Shown: positions 1 through 10,990, counted from the first letter of the stretch. The stretch is 64,000 nucleotides of DNA from Prorocentrum cordatum (GCA_963575745.1 CAUYUJ010004324.1:151565-215564), one strand, 5' to 3'. The notes: a model not told the origin generated them from the sequence alone. Translations and numbers: made by a program.

Positions 1-250
1 TACGAGGGATCGTGGCGTCGGGAGCGCGAACGTGGCGTAAGTAGAAGGGGGATCGTTACCCCAGAGGCGCGAATGTAGCATGCTTAGCGGTAAGTCGTGG
101 TTTCGGGTGCGCGAAGACGATGTATTTTGCTAGGGTTCGTGGCTTCGGGGGCGCGAGCGTGGAGCAATTTACTAGGGATCGTGGCTTCGGGGGCAAGACT
201 ACAGTGTAATTGTCAAGGGATTATTGTTTCTGGAACGCGAATTTCAAGTA
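1..250. repeat. 42-43 bp tandem repeat, about 6 degenerate units, running off the left edge
   Basis: Units begin near 9, 52, 95, 137, 179 and 221, each opening with a variant of TCGTGGCTTCGGGGGCGCGA. The spacing is 42-43 bases. Read in one frame (from 97) it gives a 14-residue repeat with the core VASGAR, but the first two units are 43 bases long and break the frame. I therefore treat it as a minisatellite and not a protein repeat. The array probably continues outside the window. Confidence 0.75.
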
Positions 251-264
251 TTTTTACGTGTCGC

Positions 265-472
265 ACGGCCCCCTGGGAATTCAGGCAACGCGATTTGGGA
301 GTGGTAACCAGGTGGTTTTCGGTTCCCCCCCTCGCGCGGACTTCGACAATTTTCAATCGGAAAAAGAAAGCAGGACTGTAACAATGGAAACTGGAAGCTG
401 GAGCTGGTGCAGGGCACTGAAACTTACTACTCGCAGCCTGATGGCCCCACAAACGGGCCGGCGGATCCTCGT
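265..472 (+). repeat. dispersed repeat family D1, copy 1
   Basis: About 200 bases resemble 41705-41907. Shared landmarks, in the same order, are GGAATTCAGGCAACGCG, a run of C followed by CTCGCGCGG, GAAAGCAGGACTGTAAC, and GATGGCCCCACAAACGGGCC. The two copies differ by substitutions and small indels. No coding capacity or terminal repeats were seen, so the type of element is unknown. Confidence 0.65.
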
Positions 473-980
473 CTTTGTCTCTTTGTTCTTTTTTCTTTTG
501 TGGCAAGCAAGCAATGTTCGGCCCCCTGGATCCGAGGGCGCTGGTTTGTCGTTTTAAGCTCTTCGTCCTTTTACTCCGCTGTCAGGCCTCCGCCTCTCGC
601 CCGGCACCTTGTCTGGCACCAGTTGCCAACCAGACGATGATCGACCCGTCTGCGGGTCGATGGCCCGCTGGCGTTCACAGAGGCGTGATCTGCCCCGTTC
701 GTTGCACAATTCGCCGAGGTGCGCCGGGGACTCCGTCAGGCCTAGTGGCCTTCCCATTTCCACTCGTGGACTCGGCCTCCCAGCGCTGGAGGGATGTGCT
801 CTGGCCAGGGAGGCGGGGTGGGGGAGCGCCGCGGGGCGTGGCGCGAGGATTTGCTGGCCGTGCTCCCCTCGCGGCCGCTGAAGGCCGCCCTCCCCCCGCG
901 CGCCTCCCCCCCCAGACGACGATGGGCCCGTTTTCCACCACCACTACCATCATAAGTTGGAGTGGGAGGGGGTCCTCCTC
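473..980. other. no supported gene
   Basis: GC-rich sequence that is open in several frames on both strands, as expected from base composition. I see no recognisable domain, splice pattern or repeat. Confidence 0.5.
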
Positions 981-982
981 TT

Positions 983-1341
983 CATCAACCTCCTCCTCCT
1001 CCTCCTCCTCGTCCTCCTCCTCCTCCTCCTCGTCCTCGTCTTCCTCCTCCTTCCCCCTCCCACTTATGGTGGTGGTGGTGGTGGTGGAAAACAGGCCCAT
1101 CAAGACGACGTTGAGAACGAGGACGAGGACGAGGAATCACGGCGACGACGACGCTAGGGGGAGAGGAACGGGGGTTGAACCCTCCCGCCCAGTGCGATGG
1201 GGGGGGGCGTGGCGACGATGACGCCGCCGCCGCCGACGACGACGACGACGAGGACGATTGGCGCCAGGGGGTGAGGGTGGCGGGTGAACCCCTCCATCCC
1301 TCGCGATGACGTGTGTGTGTGTGTGTGTGTGTGTTTGTGTG
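983..1341. repeat. cluster of microsatellites: TCC/TCG, GGT, GAC/GCC and GT
   Basis: A TCC/TCG tract lies at 985-1056, a GGT tract at 1066-1087, a GCC-to-GAC tract at about 1217-1258, and a (GT)n run at 1310-1341. The apparent polyserine or polyglutamate reading frames over this stretch are products of the repeats. Confidence 0.9.
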
Positions 1342-2700
1342 AAGAGAGGGGGTTCTGTGTGAAGGGAGGGAGGGGGGAGCGGTCCGGTTCTCCATGTGTT
1401 TGGGATGTTTTGAGGGGGGGGGCGTCTTTCGTAGTGTCAAGGAACGTTCCGCTCCTAAACGCCCGTGCTCTTTCCTGCCTGCCATCCTTCTGGAAATGTT
1501 GTTCAGTTTTTCCGATTGTCTCTTGTCTTGGCATGGTCACTTCTCTTCAAGTATGTCTTTTGTGATGGCCTCGTCTGTTCGCTCTGGTTCGGTTCCCCTG
1601 GTCTTCTTTCTCTGTCTGCCCCCCCCATCTTTACTTCTTGCGCTGCGTGTGTGGTCCTCTCCTTCGTCCTCGCCCGCTCTTCTTGTTTTTCTGCCGTTTT
1701 TTGGTTTCCTTGCCTTGTCTTGCTTGCTCGGGCCCGTGCCCGCCCTTGAATTACCAGGGGGGGGACTTGGACCTGGACGGTGGAGTACCATACGCCGGCT
1801 GCATTGTGTCTCTGCTGCCTTGCCTCTCGTCCGTTCCTGGCCCCTCCACCTGCCACTGAATACTCGCATACAGGGTCCGGCTTGGATAAGGAACACTTGC
1901 TTTTCAAAAGGGCTCGGTTGTTCCTTTGGTTTGCGTGCGTTCCGCTACCTTCTTGGCGGCGAGCCCCCCTGGTGTTCCTTCGGACTTTCTAGATTTACTT
2001 GGAACAAACATGGGCTTCGTTCCTTATTTATCGTTCCTTAGGTCAGGCCGAAGTCATGTAGCCTGTATGAGTGACAGAGAATGGTGTGTGGGGCGCAGCG
2101 GCGATTCAAACACCGTCCTTATCCCCTCCCTTCCCCCCTGTCCTCCTGTTTTAGAGGTGGTCGCGGTTTCGATTCCTCCACTTCCTGCTGCACAGTTCTT
2201 CCTCCTCCTCCTCGTCGTGCGTCTCCTCCGTTCCTTTCCTTTGACCAGCCGCGGAATCGAAGGCTGGAAATGTCGGTCCTCATCTTCTCACCGTCTGATC
2301 GTCCTCGTCACTGCTCCGCTCCCCCACTCATCCCCGAGACCGAGCAACCAGGCAGCTGATAGCAGGGACTGGCTTGTTGCAGGCACTGGAGCAGGGGAGG
2401 GAGGGAAGGGGAGGTGGGGAGGGGAAGGGGGAGGGGAAGAAAAAAAACGTGGGGATCGGGTGCAGGCATTCGGGGGGCGGGGAGGGGGGGAGAGGGAGCA
2501 AGCGGAGGGGGGGGCGAGGGATGGAGGACTTCGTCTGTGCCTCTTGCGCCCCCTTGGCGGGCCCTCTCCCTGCCCCAAGGGCGCGAAGCCCGACGTCGAC
2601 TATCTCCTGACGGTGCTGCAGACCGTGAACATCCCGCCCATACCGGTCAAGGATGGCTGCCCGTGCCTTTGGCTGGCCGGCGTGTCCAATCGGGGGCAAC
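1342..2700. other. pyrimidine-rich then purine-rich DNA, no supported gene
   Basis: 1470-2230 is rich in C and T, and 2395-2520 is rich in GGGGA. The piece 2565-2700 on the plus strand could code for a peptide containing PDVDYLLTVLQTVNIPPIPV, which looks more protein-like than its surroundings. No splice sites or homology could be established. Confidence 0.4.
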
Positions 2701-2716
2701 GACGGGGGGGGATAGG

Positions 2717-2869
2717 TTTACGTCGAGCCTGTCCCTCCACAGGAGGGATACTCAAAAATTGGTAAAAATAGTCAGGGGGCGATTGTCTAGTATTTCTTGC
2801 AATTTTTGAATTTTATGGGGTGTATTTTTACGCCAAAAATCCCCCTGTAGGGGGACAGGCCCGACCTAA
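2717..2869. mobile_element. candidate MITE, 153 bp, with inverted ends and a possible 7-bp target duplication
   Basis: The ends are imperfect inverted repeats of about 30 bases: the left begins TTTACGTCGAGCCTGTCCC and the complement of the right begins TTAGGTCGGGCCTGTCCC. Both sides are bordered by GGATAGG (2710-2716 and 2870-2876). The interior is AT-rich, unlike the GC-rich surroundings, and contains further self-complementary pieces (CAAAAATTG against CAATTTTTG). GGATAGG also recurs nearby (about 2889), so the target duplication could be chance. Confidence 0.5.
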
Positions 2870-3583
2870 GGATAGGCATAGGGGGGATAGGCATCGAACC
2901 CCAATCGCCCATTGATTGCCGATGGGGGCCCGATAGCCCCACCCCGCCCAGGAAGGTGCGGATTCACTATCGGGGGCGTATCGCCTCTAACGACGACGTG
3001 TTGCCGATTTTAGGTCGATGCATCCCCCCCCATGCCTATCCGCCCCCCCCTATCGCTGCCCCCCATTTAACTCCAGCGTCTTGAGACACCCCGGCGGCGT
3101 ACCTTCTCCAAGCCCGGCCCTGCGGAGGCCCCTGGCGGGCCGCGCGGCCATCAACCAGGCTGCGGGAGTTGCGGACGGCGCCCCTGGCCCGACGTATCCC
3201 CAGGTCGTCGCTCTGCTTGGAGCCCCTGGGGCCTTCGGGACCTCGTGAGGTGCTCTGGGAGGCTGTGGAAGCCCCTTGGAAAGCCAAGGGGCACCCTGGA
3301 GACAGCTGTTTGGCAACATGCGATCGGAACAGAAACATCTCGACCACGAATCAGAGTCGACCCCTGGGGCTGGGTCGGTAGTTGAAATCCAGTCATTCAG
3401 AGCTCTTGATCACGAAGGCTGCGACGCCGAAGTGCCTGCTTCCCCGCTCGCGCGACGGAGGAGGATAATGAAGAGAAGGATGAAAATATTGTGGTGGAGG
3501 AGGATGGATGGTGGTGGATGAGGGGACGGTGGTGGAAGAGGAGGATGGGAAGGGAGAGGATGGAGGACAGGCGGGGTGGAGGG
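2870..3583. other. no supported gene; short GGGGGGATAGG motifs and a GGTGGA-rich tract
   Basis: 2870-3060 carries several G-runs followed by ATAGG. 3060-3480 is GC-rich with no recognisable protein. 3488-3580 is a degenerate purine tract of GGA/GGT units that directly precedes the spliced-leader relict. Confidence 0.45.
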
Positions 3584-3606
3584 TCCGTAACCATTTTGGA
3601 CTCAAG
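3584..3606 (+). other. degraded dinoflagellate spliced-leader (DinoSL) relict
   Basis: Aligned to the 22-nt DinoSL this 23-base stretch has 21 matches, one substitution (G to A at leader position 7) and one inserted A after TTTTGG. It begins TCCGTAACC and ends ACTCAAG. A chance match of this quality is very unlikely. It lies about 150 bases upstream of the zinc-ribbon-like coding remnant on the same strand, as expected if a trans-spliced mRNA was copied back into the genome. I could not find the 3' end or a target duplication. Confidence 0.8.
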
Positions 3607-3734
3607 TTTGAGGCCCGTGCCGCGGGGTTTTGAGCGTTTGGTTCCCGTCGCCGTGCGACGATCTTCGAGGGGTCGCACGGTGCATTTTCCCCCAGGGCGG
3701 AGGAACACTCACTGCACATTTGCTGCAGCTGGCT

Positions 3735-4447
3735 TAATACTTCGAACCCGCTAATTTCGGTTGACGATGGCGGCAGCAAGCTCACGCGCGGGAGAATTTC
3801 GTGTGTTGCTTGCGGCTGCCGCGCAAAAAAAACGGCCACTACAGCTGGTGTTACAAGTGCGGTACGTTCCTAAGCCATGTGCAACCCAGCAATGGGGGCA
3901 CAAGTTGTGGTGTTCGGCTTCGTCAAAAGGGGGGCGAAGGGCTGAGATAATGCTCGGGAAACATGGGAAAAAAAAGGCAGCTGGGCAACGAATGTGCGAC
4001 GCAAGTATACAATGCCCAATAATGAGTTTCGGGTGGCCGGCGCCCTCAGTGAATTCATTGAAGGTGCAGGATCAACGTTCAACCAGCTGGGCCCAGAAGG
4101 CTTTGGGCCTCAAGAAAGTGCTATATATACAGGGAGAGAGAGAGAGGGAGAGAGAGAGAAACAGAAAGAGAGAGAGGGATAATCTTCGTAAGGTCCCAGC
4201 TGATTCATATTTTGCCACTGCCTTGGTGCGCCGTTATGAACACAGTCGGCAACTGTACAAGAAGCAGCTTGAAAAGGAGTTGGAGGCAAAGGCTGAATCG
4301 GCCCAGCATAACGGGGTCCGGACACATAGTGCCTTCGAAGCGAAGCTCAGCACCTGGGACAACCCGCCCGCGCCACCACCTGCAGCTCGTGCGGCTGCAG
4401 AGGGGCGGATGAACAGGTTTGGCCAGAAGACATCAATGCCGACATAA
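3735..4447 (+). pseudogene. zinc-ribbon-like gene remnant behind a spliced-leader relict
   Basis: Protein-like segments lie in three different frames. From 3793 one frame reads RISCVACGCRAK. After an A8 homopolymer (3825-3832) the next frame reads NGHYSWCYKCGTFLS. Together they give a Cys pattern C-x2-C-x-C ... C-x2-C that resembles a zinc ribbon. A third frame (about 4180-4440) reads PADSYFATALVRRYEHSRQL and then KKQLEKELEAKAE, a short coiled coil. A GA microsatellite (4132-4180) separates the parts. Either introns and one indel separate true exons, or this is a decayed retrocopy. The upstream leader relict favours a retrocopy. The resemblance to N-terminal zinc domains of dinoflagellate repetitive-element ORFs is an inference. 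Confidence 0.4.
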
Positions 4448-7400
4448 ACGAAGGCACCTTCGACGACCTCCTTGAAGCAGAGGGGGCCACGATGGGATTG
4501 GGCCTGGGCCAGAAACGCGAGCTGGCTTAGAAGCTACTGGCGACGACAAAGCGGACGCGGAAGCTTCCATTTCGCCAGCGGCAATTTGTAGCAGTTGTTG
4601 TTGTTGGTGGTGGTGTTGGTGGTGGTGGTGTTGGACCCCCATCAACAACATTTTTAGCCCGGGGACTTCGAGCTCTGCGGATGCACCATCAAGGACGGCG
4701 CCATCAGCTTCGAGATCGCGGGGTTGCTGGGCAGGGCCAGCCCCAGCAAAGTTTGAGATTGTAGCTTGGGCGGCACTTCCAGCGCAGCCCTAGGACGTGG
4801 ACGGGGTCGGCAGGCCCAGCCTGGGGCGGGCGGGGGGGGGGGTCCCAAGGGTCAGAATCGGCCGGAGAGGAAGGGCACATCATGACCAACACGCCGTCTT
4901 GTCGGCGCGACCAGGAGCGTCGGACATTCCCCGTGCTTCCACGCAGGCGGGGCATCGGGGCGGCAGGGTCGGGCCAGCCCCTAAGATAGCTGATGTCGGT
5001 GGGGGGCGGCGCGGTCTCGCTGCTGCAACCTCCTCGGCGCCGAATATTTCAACGGGGGCGGGGGGGCGGGGCGGCGCGACAGGGCGGGCCCCTGGGATTG
5101 CTGAGACTGGGGGTCTGACGGAGCCCCGACGCAGCTTCAGAGCGCGCCAGGGTCGCCGGATCGCGGGGGCTGTCACGAGCGCGAAGAAACGCGCGAGAGG
5201 AGACGTCGCCATGTTGCAGGAGACTTAACCTGAGGGGCGAGTAGCGCGCATCGGCCATCGAGAGCGCGCAAGCGGCAGGGCGGGCGCCCACCCCCAAGCA
5301 TGCTTTAGGCGGAGCAGTGGGGCGTGGGGGGGGGGCACGTGGCGGAGTTGCCGGGATTGGCTGAGGTCTCATGCTGGCGCGGCCCGCGGGAGAGCCAGCC
5401 CTTATCGGGCCAGCTGGTTCAAGGAGGCGTTCGGGCTCGGCGAATCGGAGCGGCGGCCGCCTTCCCGGGCAACCTCGCGCGACGGAGGGGCCTCTCAGCA
5501 ATGGCCGCGCAGATGCGGTCGGCGCAGGGCCCAGACTGGGCCTCGCACTCGCCAAGTCCAACCATCGCCCGGGCGACTTGCCGGCGGAGGCGCCCCGGGG
5601 GCATATCCGAGGCGCGGCCCGGTCAGGCAGCGGGCGCACCTGCGTCAGTGAAACCCAGATTAGTTCGGCGGGCGTCTTCATTCTGATTTCTTTCACGGGC
5701 GAGCTGGCGGGGGGAACCGAAGTTGATTGCGACGGCCCCTGCCGATTCCAGCGCCTTGCGGCGGGGATTTTCATCCTCTCGGCGAATGGTCGAAGTCCAG
5801 GTCCGGGGCCCCCGCCCCGCGCCAGCTGCCACCGACCCGTGCTCGGCCCGCAAGCAGAGCCAGCCGTCGCGCGGGAGGGCGATCGCGTTCTCGGGGGGCT
5901 CGCTGCGATAGCTCGGACGGGAACAATGAGCGGCGCCGCCAGTTGAGGGGCCTGAGCGGGGGGCGAGGACTGGATATTCCCAACGCATCGCACGCCAGGT
6001 TCATCGGTCGCCCTCGATTGTAACTGGGGCAGGCAACGGGGGCTCAGGCAGCTGGGGCAACGTTTTCCAGAGGGGGCGCCCCGATGGAGCGCGCGTTGTC
6101 ACCAGCGTCGAAAGCGCCGCGCGCCAAGAGCCACCTGCGCGAGCAGCCCCAAGAATGCTTAGGGCGGGTGGCAGACCGCCCGATAGGTGCACAGTCGCTT
6201 CAGCTTCCAAAAACAGCCGGCATGGCGGGCGTTGAGGATCGCGGGGCAGGTCATCGAGATCCGGCCCAGAGGAAGCATGTTTAGGAAGTTCTGGCAGACT
6301 GGGCCCTTCTACTGGCGCCACCCTCATAGCCATGCATGAGATATTTGCGCGGCGTCGGCCCCCAGGGCCCTGCCTGCCCCCCCCCCCCGGCCATTGGAAA
6401 GTCTGCGAGCCGCCTGAGGGGGCGGGGCTTCTCGGGCCTCTCCCGGCGCCCTCCTGGGCCGTCTTGGGGGGGCCCCGACGGCGCATCGGAAGCGACGGGG
6501 CGAGGAGCCATGCGTCGGCGATGCCCTTGAGTTTTGGCTCGTTGGGGGGGGCCTAAGGGGCCTCGAGGGCGCTGCGAACTGCACCGCGGCCCTCGTCGGG
6601 CTTTCTGCAGGCGTGCCGGAGCGGGGCGTCGGGCGCCCTCGCGGAGCCATCTCGGGCGAAAAAGGGGGCGCTGACACATCGCGCCCCCTCCCCCCAGGAA
6701 AAACGCGTGGGAAAGAGGAGGGGGGGGAGCTTCCGAAAGGAGAGCCCCAGCGCCAAGTCAAGTTGTCGCGACTGACAGCTGCCGGGCCCAGTGGAGTTGC
6801 GATGGGGGGCCGGGGCGGGTGGACTTGCGAGGGGAGCTCCTGCCGCGGGGGGGGTCGGCCGATCATTGCAGGGGTTGTCGGGCGCCGTGGCCCTGGTGGA
6901 TGTTGCTGCAGCGTCATTGGCCCGGTTCGCAGCAGAGTGGCGGGCGCGATCGCCCGCCCTAGGCCCGCGCTGCGTGCGCGCTGGGGCGCGATGGCGGAGA
7001 GCACGTCGGGCCATGCGTTCAAATTTGCGCCCGCGCCCGTCTCGGAGCCCGCTCAGAACGAGTTGTTTTGGGTTTTGTTTGCGCTGCCATTCCGCGGCCA
7101 CTGTGGGCCGGCTGGGAGACCCGAGTGCCCGCCGCGCCGGGCTCGATGAGCATGGCAATCGCTCTCGCCACCCGCGGCTCAGCGCGCATAGGTCGGCCGA
7201 GAGAAAAGTTGATCCCAGGTTCCATCCAGGAGGAAATAGTCAACGCGTCGACGCAGGATTTGCATTGGGCGTCGTTAGATCGAGAGGGCTTTGGTGGGGG
7301 TTACCCCGCAAGGCTCTTGCATCTAGGGCGCTCGTGCTTAGTGCCAGGGGGTCTCGTTGTTTTGTCAAGTTGGCTTCGACCGTTTGCCCGCCCGTGCCAG

Positions 7401-8130
7401 ACTCGCGAGCTGGGGCGCGAGTTTTGACTCAAGTGCGCGCGTTGCGGTCAAGTCGATGCACCTCGGCATTGAGTCTGGAAGCGTTGCCGCAGCCGGGGAA
7501 CCAGGGAGGGCGAGCTAGGCCCCGCGGTTCGACAGGCGACAACATCTGGCGCGGGTCATCCGCTTGTCGCCCACTGCTGGGCGGCAGCGGTGGACCTTGC
7601 GCAGCCGCCACCTGAGCGGCGCGTGAGTTGTTCGATGCAGACGGCAACCGGTGCGACCCGGTCCATTTCCCGCGCGGTGCTAGGCTTTTTCCGACGGAAG
7701 CTGCATATGACCAAGTTTGTTTGGGCCTTGGCTTGCGCGGGCCGCGCGGTAGTCCAGGTCTCTGATGAGGGGGTCGCTAATCAACGGACTGCATGCGGGC
7801 ATTGCCCCCCGCCCTTTCCCAAGCGGCCATTTCGGGGAGGATGCTGGAGCTGTTTTGGTTTGCGTGTTTATGCGGGATTGCGTGGGAGTTTCGGAGCGCT
7901 GCGTAGATTGCAGGGCTCTCTTGGGCCGACTCAGTTTGTTTTCAGGTCCAATGGCAGCCGCGGGCATTTCAGGAGGGCGATGAATCATTGCAGGCAATTG
8001 GCGTGCCACTCGCCACGCATAGCGCGCTGCCGATGATAACGCCTAGTCGAACCTCGAGGAGGAAGCCGCTAAGTTGGCCGTCGTTGCGTGCCAAAGCGTG
8101 CGCGCCGGATGGCCAGTTCTCTGGCTGAAT
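4448..8130. other. 3.7 kb of GC-rich DNA with no supported gene
   Basis: Many frames stay open on both strands because stop codons are rare in this composition. The translations are rich in Arg, Ala, Pro and Gly with no domain or motif. There is a TTG/GGT microsatellite at 4595-4635. Undetected short exons remain possible. Confidence 0.45.
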
Positions 8131-8229
8131 GGCTAATTCTAGACGCTTCGCTTATCCCCACCAGCCCATCCCGAAACGACGATGTCCAGGCGAGTTGAGG
8201 TGATCAGGGAAGTGCGGCAGCAAAGAGGA

Positions 8230-8420
8230 GGACGGCCGAACCGTGCAAAGGAGTGAGGAGGAGAAGGAGGAGGTGGATGGATGGATGGATGAGGGAGTGG
8301 GAAGACGGAGGATGAATAGGATGAGGAGGAGGCGGAGGAGGAGGAGGAGGAGGAGGAGGAGGAAGAGAAGGAGTAGGAGCAGGAAGGAGGAACAGGAGGA
8401 GGAGGAGGAGGGCAAGCACA
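8230..8420. repeat. GGA-type purine microsatellite
   Basis: Runs of GGA with GGAT and GAA variants; the densest part is 8315-8415. The polyarginine or polyserine frames across it are not genes. Confidence 0.9.
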
Positions 8421-8439
8421 AGGGCCAGAGGTCTCTTGG

Positions 8440-8830
8440 ATGCCTCTAGGAGCCTCTTGGAGTATCTCTTGGGCGATTCTTGGGGGCCTCTTGGGACGTC
8501 TTGGGGGTCTCTTGGCGATCCTGGGGGGCTCTTCGGGGTCTTGGGTGCCTCGGGGGGGGGGGCCTCTTGGGGCCTCTGAGGGTCTTCTTGGGGGCCTTCT
8601 GGGGGCCTTTTGGGGGCCTCTTGGGGCCATCTTGGGGCCATCTTGGGACCTCTTGGGGCCTCCTGGGCGCTTCTGTGTACCATCTTGGAGGAGATCTATC
8701 AAAGAAGAGCTGAGCTTTAATTAGCGCTGCCCCCCCAGGAGGCCAAAATGGGGCCAAAACCCTGCTAAAATCAATGATTTTGGCTTCCTCGCCGAGGCTG
8801 TTTTGGACGCTCTGACCGCTCCCCGCCCCT
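8440..8830 (+). repeat. dispersed ~280-bp repeat family R280, isolated copy
   Basis: The first ~250 bases are degenerate 9-12 base units around CTTGGGGCC, ending in GGAGATCTATCAAAGAAG. Then comes the start of a further unit (GCCCCCCCAGGAGGCC, then CTTCCTCGCCGAGGC). The same organisation is seen at 40485-40680, 41911-42255 and 44978-45330. No coding capacity or terminal inverted repeats were seen. Confidence 0.75.
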
Positions 8831-8956
8831 CCTGTCCAGGTCAGCGGGGAGGGGGTAGGGGGAAGGGGTAAACCCCTCCCCGAAGGAGAAGAGGGAGGGG
8901 TGGAAGAGGAAACGCCCTAAACCACCGACGCCCAGAGGGCTGGTGGGATTCCCCAA
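8815..8956 (+). repeat. dispersed repeat family D2, copy 1
   Basis: The stretch from CCTGTCCAGGTC through AAACCCCTCCCCGAAGG to CCAGAGGGCTGGTGGGATT is repeated at 48178-48283. Its first half is repeated at 45300-45390. It directly follows an R280 copy here and at 45300, so the two families may be parts of one longer element. Confidence 0.7.
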
Positions 8957-9187
8957 TAGCAGTTTGGATGCTAGGATGCCGCGGAAAAGAAGCCGAGGCC
9001 CCCGCACAAGAAGGCCGGCGAGTGGGTCTCGTGGATCTCAAAGTCAGAACGGCCGTGCAGACGCTGCCTGCGTAGCGGGGGCCCTTGGGCCGGGAGGGCT
9101 TGCTCTGATCTCGATCCTTTTCTCGTTGGCCCGCGCGACGCCCGGCGATTACTAGGGCCACTCTTCTGAGGCAGGCAGGATCATTGG

Positions 9188-9354
9188 TGGGGCGACGAGA
9201 TCTATACATATCCACTACTCCTGGCCAGGCCCATCCTGGGCCCAGGAGCGGTGTATATGCCTCCCTGGCCAAGCCAGGAGGGCGTATACACAGCTCTTGG
9301 GCCCAGGATTGGCCTGGCCGGGAGCAGTGGATATGTATAGATCTCGTCGCCCTA
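9188..9354. mobile_element. foldback MITE, 167 bp, with 5-bp target-site duplication
   Basis: The whole element is a near-perfect palindrome. The left arm begins TGGGGCGACGAGATCTATAC and the complement of the right arm begins TAGGGCGACGAGATCTATAC. About 82 bases per arm pair with fewer than ten mismatches, and the turn is at about 9270. Identical ATTGG flanks it at 9183-9187 and 9355-9359, a likely target-site duplication. It encodes no protein and would need a transposase from elsewhere. A transcript would form one very long hairpin. The superfamily cannot be named from a 5-bp duplication alone. Confidence 0.82.
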
Positions 9355-9654
9355 ATTGGGCCAGGTATGCTTGTCGTATGGTACCGCGGGTGTGACGGGC
9401 TTGCTGCCACGAGGGTCGGCCCGCGTGCGGGGCAGGTGCCGGCCCGCCCAGAAGGTAGTTAGAGCGCCGCAAGTTGCTCGGTGGCCTCATGCCTCGCACA
9501 GCCCGCAGGCTCGGGCCACCGCAGTCTCAGTCGTTTTTGTTTGGGGGGGTGCAGAGGCGGGGGGATGGGTTCCGATTGTGCTGGTGCTGGGTAAGCATAG
9601 ACCTTCTCTACTGTTTTTTTTTTGTTTGCATGAACGCTTGCTCGGGGGGATTAG

Positions 9655-9838
9655 ATGGTGGAGGAGGAGGAGGAGGAGATTGAGGAGTGAGATTGTTGTG
9701 GAGAAAGTGCGATGAAGGGAGTGGAGGACGAAAAGGAAGGAGGGAAGATGAGGGATGGAGGGAATGAGGGATGAGGGATGATGATGATCATGCTGCTGAT
9801 GATGAGGATGAGGACGAGGATGAGGATGATGATGATGG

Positions 9839-9924
<86 letters not shown>

Positions 9925-10164
9925 CTGATGATGATGATGATGATGATGCTGATGATGATGATGAAAATCATGATGATGATGCTGATGATGATGATGATGG
10001 TGATGCTGATGCTGATGCTGACGATGATGATGATAATGCTGATGCTGATGCTGATGCTGATGCTGCTGCTGATGATGATGATGATGAAGTGATGATGATG
10101 GTGATGGTGATGGTGATGATGCTGATGCTGATGCTGATGATGATGATGATGGTGGTGGTGATGG

Positions 10165-10241
<77 letters not shown>

Positions 10242-10345
10242 ATGATTATGACGACGACGACGATGACGATGACGATGACGATGATGAGGAGGAGGAGGAG
10301 GAGGAGAAGGAGGAGGAGGAGGAGGAGGAGGAGGAGGAGGAACAC
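9655..10345. repeat. long GAT microsatellite (9770-10290) flanked by GGA tracts
   Basis: Over 500 bases of GAT with GCT, GGT and GAC variants, then GACGAT, then GGA to about 10340. The polyaspartate, polymethionine, polyhistidine and polyisoleucine frames are all readings of the repeat. Confidence 0.95.
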
Positions 10346-10399
10346 GTGGGAGAGAGTAGGGGGAGCTGGCCATGTAGGGTATTTTTTCCCCTTCTCTCA

Positions 10400-10885
10400 C
10401 TCTCTCTTTGTTTGATCTCTCGGTCTGTCTCTCTCTCTCCCTCTCTGTCTCCCTCTTCGCATGGCGGGCGTTGCGTCGGAAGGCGGGTCGCCCTCGCTTC
10501 GGTCCGTTTTCTGCTCTAGTGCCTGTGGCCTTCTCTGCGTCCCGCTTCCTGTTCGCTAATCTTCGTGTCCTTTTCGGAGCTTCTCCTTCGGAGCAGGCAG
10601 CGTCTTCGAACCAGCGGCTGTTTGGGCAGGGGCCAGAGGAGGATGATAGAGGGCCAGAGGACGAGGAGGAGGAGAAGGAAAAGGAGAAGGAGAAGGAAAA
10701 GGAGGAGGAGGAGGCAGAGTTTGACGAGGAGAACGAGGAGGAGGAGGAGGAGGAGGAGGAGGAGGAGGAGGATGAGGCGGAGGAGGAGGCGGAGGAGGAG
10801 GAGGAGGAGGAGGAGCAGCACTAGCAGAAGCAGCAAGAGGAGGAACACGAGGAGGAGGAGGAGGAGGAAGACGGCCACGGCGGCA
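10400..10885. repeat. CT-rich tract and GGA/GAA microsatellite
   Basis: (CT)n with variants lies at 10400-10455. A GGA/GAA/GAG tract runs from about 10660 to 10870. Between them is GC-rich sequence with no supported gene. Confidence 0.85.
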
Positions 10886-10990
10886 ATGGCGCCCTCCTCG
10901 CAGGACCTGGAGAGTTTCCGGTACGACAGCCTCCGCCTGCTGAAGGACAGGGGGCCCCGCGGCCTCTCGCGGTGGCGCGGGCCGGGCCGC
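10886..10990 (+). CDS. possible first exon of an unidentified gene
   Basis: An ATG at 10886 opens a peptide beginning MAPSSQDLESFRYDSLRLLK, amphipathic and protein-like, directly after the purine microsatellite. The frame then runs into low-complexity Arg/Gly-rich sequence, so the exon probably ends near 10960-10990. No matching downstream exon was identified. It could be chance; the family is not recognised. Confidence 0.22.

Noticed and set aside
2145-2200. tRNA-like GGTTTCGATTCCTCC
   Set aside because: No matching acceptor, D or anticodon stems could be built around it.
1503-2765. Several 100-280 residue frames on both strands
   Set aside because: Pyrimidine- or purine-biased translations without domains. 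None is favoured over its opposite-strand counterpart.
9651-10415. Long polyhistidine, polyaspartate and polymethionine reading frames
   Set aside because: They are translations of the GAT microsatellite and exist on both strands and in all frames.
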